DNA of 64,000 bases, taken from contig NZ_CP019431.1 in assembly GCF_009866765.1 (NCBI RefSeq), forward strand, positions 3,844,001 to 3,908,000, read 5' to 3'. Below are positions 63,882 to 64,000 of this stretch, in pieces (position 1 is the stretch's first letter; each line of letters begins with the position of its first letter). Origin of the DNA: Pseudomonas sp. S35. Its GTDB lineage: Bacteria; Pseudomonadota; Gammaproteobacteria; Pseudomonadales; Pseudomonadaceae. Position numbers and translations under genes: made by a program. Under the pieces are notes generated by a model. The model was not told the origin of the DNA and made no database searches. It was given only the letters and a program-made list of their open reading frames with translations.

Positions 63882-63928
63882 TTATGCATCACAGGATTAT
63901 AGTCGATCATCCTGTCTCAGCGGGCGCC

Positions 63929-63956
63929 ATAATACCCGAATGAAACACACTGTCAA
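63929..63956 (-). promoter_or_regulatory. sigma-70 promoter of tRNA-Ser
   Basis: On the minus strand TTGACA (63951-63956), a 16-base spacer, and TATTAT (63929-63934). Transcription would start near 63922, about 40 bases before the tRNA. The bases after the -10 box are GC-rich (GGCGCCCGCT), as in stringently controlled stable-RNA promoters. Confidence 0.8.
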
Positions 63957-64000
63957 ACTCTCGCCATCGCTTGTTACAGAGCGTCTGTTATGATCTTTGC

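Overview
The window is a GC-rich chromosomal segment of a fluorescent Pseudomonas, most likely of the P. fluorescens group. This rests on the protein families present (NspC-type polyamine genes, DUF6124, MesX/MesD, a GlpV-type glycerol importer, DUF7693-like), on the GTGAGCGGGCTTGCCCCGCG type of REP element, and on codon use. From 1 to about 49.3 kb it is ordinary compact metabolic chromosome. From about 49.3 kb to the end it becomes patchier and partly AT-richer, and it ends at a tRNA-Ser gene that has collected integrated DNA.

Layout: 0.1-5.5 kb, small lipoproteins, a YfcF-like glutathione transferase, an alpha/beta hydrolase, DUF924 and a DUF1624-type membrane protein. 5.7-7.3 kb, a membrane diguanylate cyclase. 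7.5-9.9 kb, carboxynorspermidine decarboxylase plus its dehydrogenase partner. 9.9-10.8 kb, a REP doublet and a folded leader before a DUF6124 gene. 10.8-14.4 kb, glutaminase, an AraC regulator and an orphan sulfonate-type binding protein. 14.4-25.1 kb, a divergent sugar or polyol locus: two-subunit transketolase and FGGY kinase on the minus strand; RbsCBA-like importer, two SDR dehydrogenases, SorC regulator and transaldolase on the plus strand. 25.2-28.3 kb, MFS exporter, SBF-type symporter and a second AraC regulator. 28.3-35.9 kb, an N-carbamoyl amino acid amidohydrolase, an ATC hydrolase family protein and a full LivKHMGF-type importer with a divergent LysR. 36.5-44.5 kb, a glycerol-type ABC importer (glpSTPQUV order) with a well-matched sigma-54 promoter and a divergent sigma-54 activator. 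44.5-48.2 kb, TonB receptor, FecI and FecR. 48.5-49.3 kb, a XRE-cupin regulator. 49.3-49.8 kb, an extraordinary Met/Cys-rich protein. 51.9-55.2 kb, an HHH protein and the MesX-MesD folate-independent methionine synthase module with a flavin reductase. 55.3-57.2 kb, three accessory genes. 57.3-63.9 kb, a small decayed island bounded by a 68-bp perfect direct repeat that matches the 3' part of tRNA-Ser(UGA). It carries a frameshifted lipoprotein hydrolase, a secreted-protein gene split by an IS3-family element, a truncated SRAP gene and an integrase remnant.

How the genes work together: several blocks are self-contained uptake-plus-catabolism units (sugar or polyol, ATC/N-carbamoyl amino acid, glycerol-like), each with its own regulator. 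The most unusual items are the Met/Cys-rich protein (64 Met and 14 Cys in 167 residues), the polyol pathway with split transketolase, the MesX/MesD module with a MetR-like box, the three-way-junction RNA-like leader before the DUF6124 gene, the iron-type sigma/anti-sigma pair beside a receptor without a signalling domain, and the repeated integration at tRNA-Ser. All functional calls come from reading the sequence; no database search was run.
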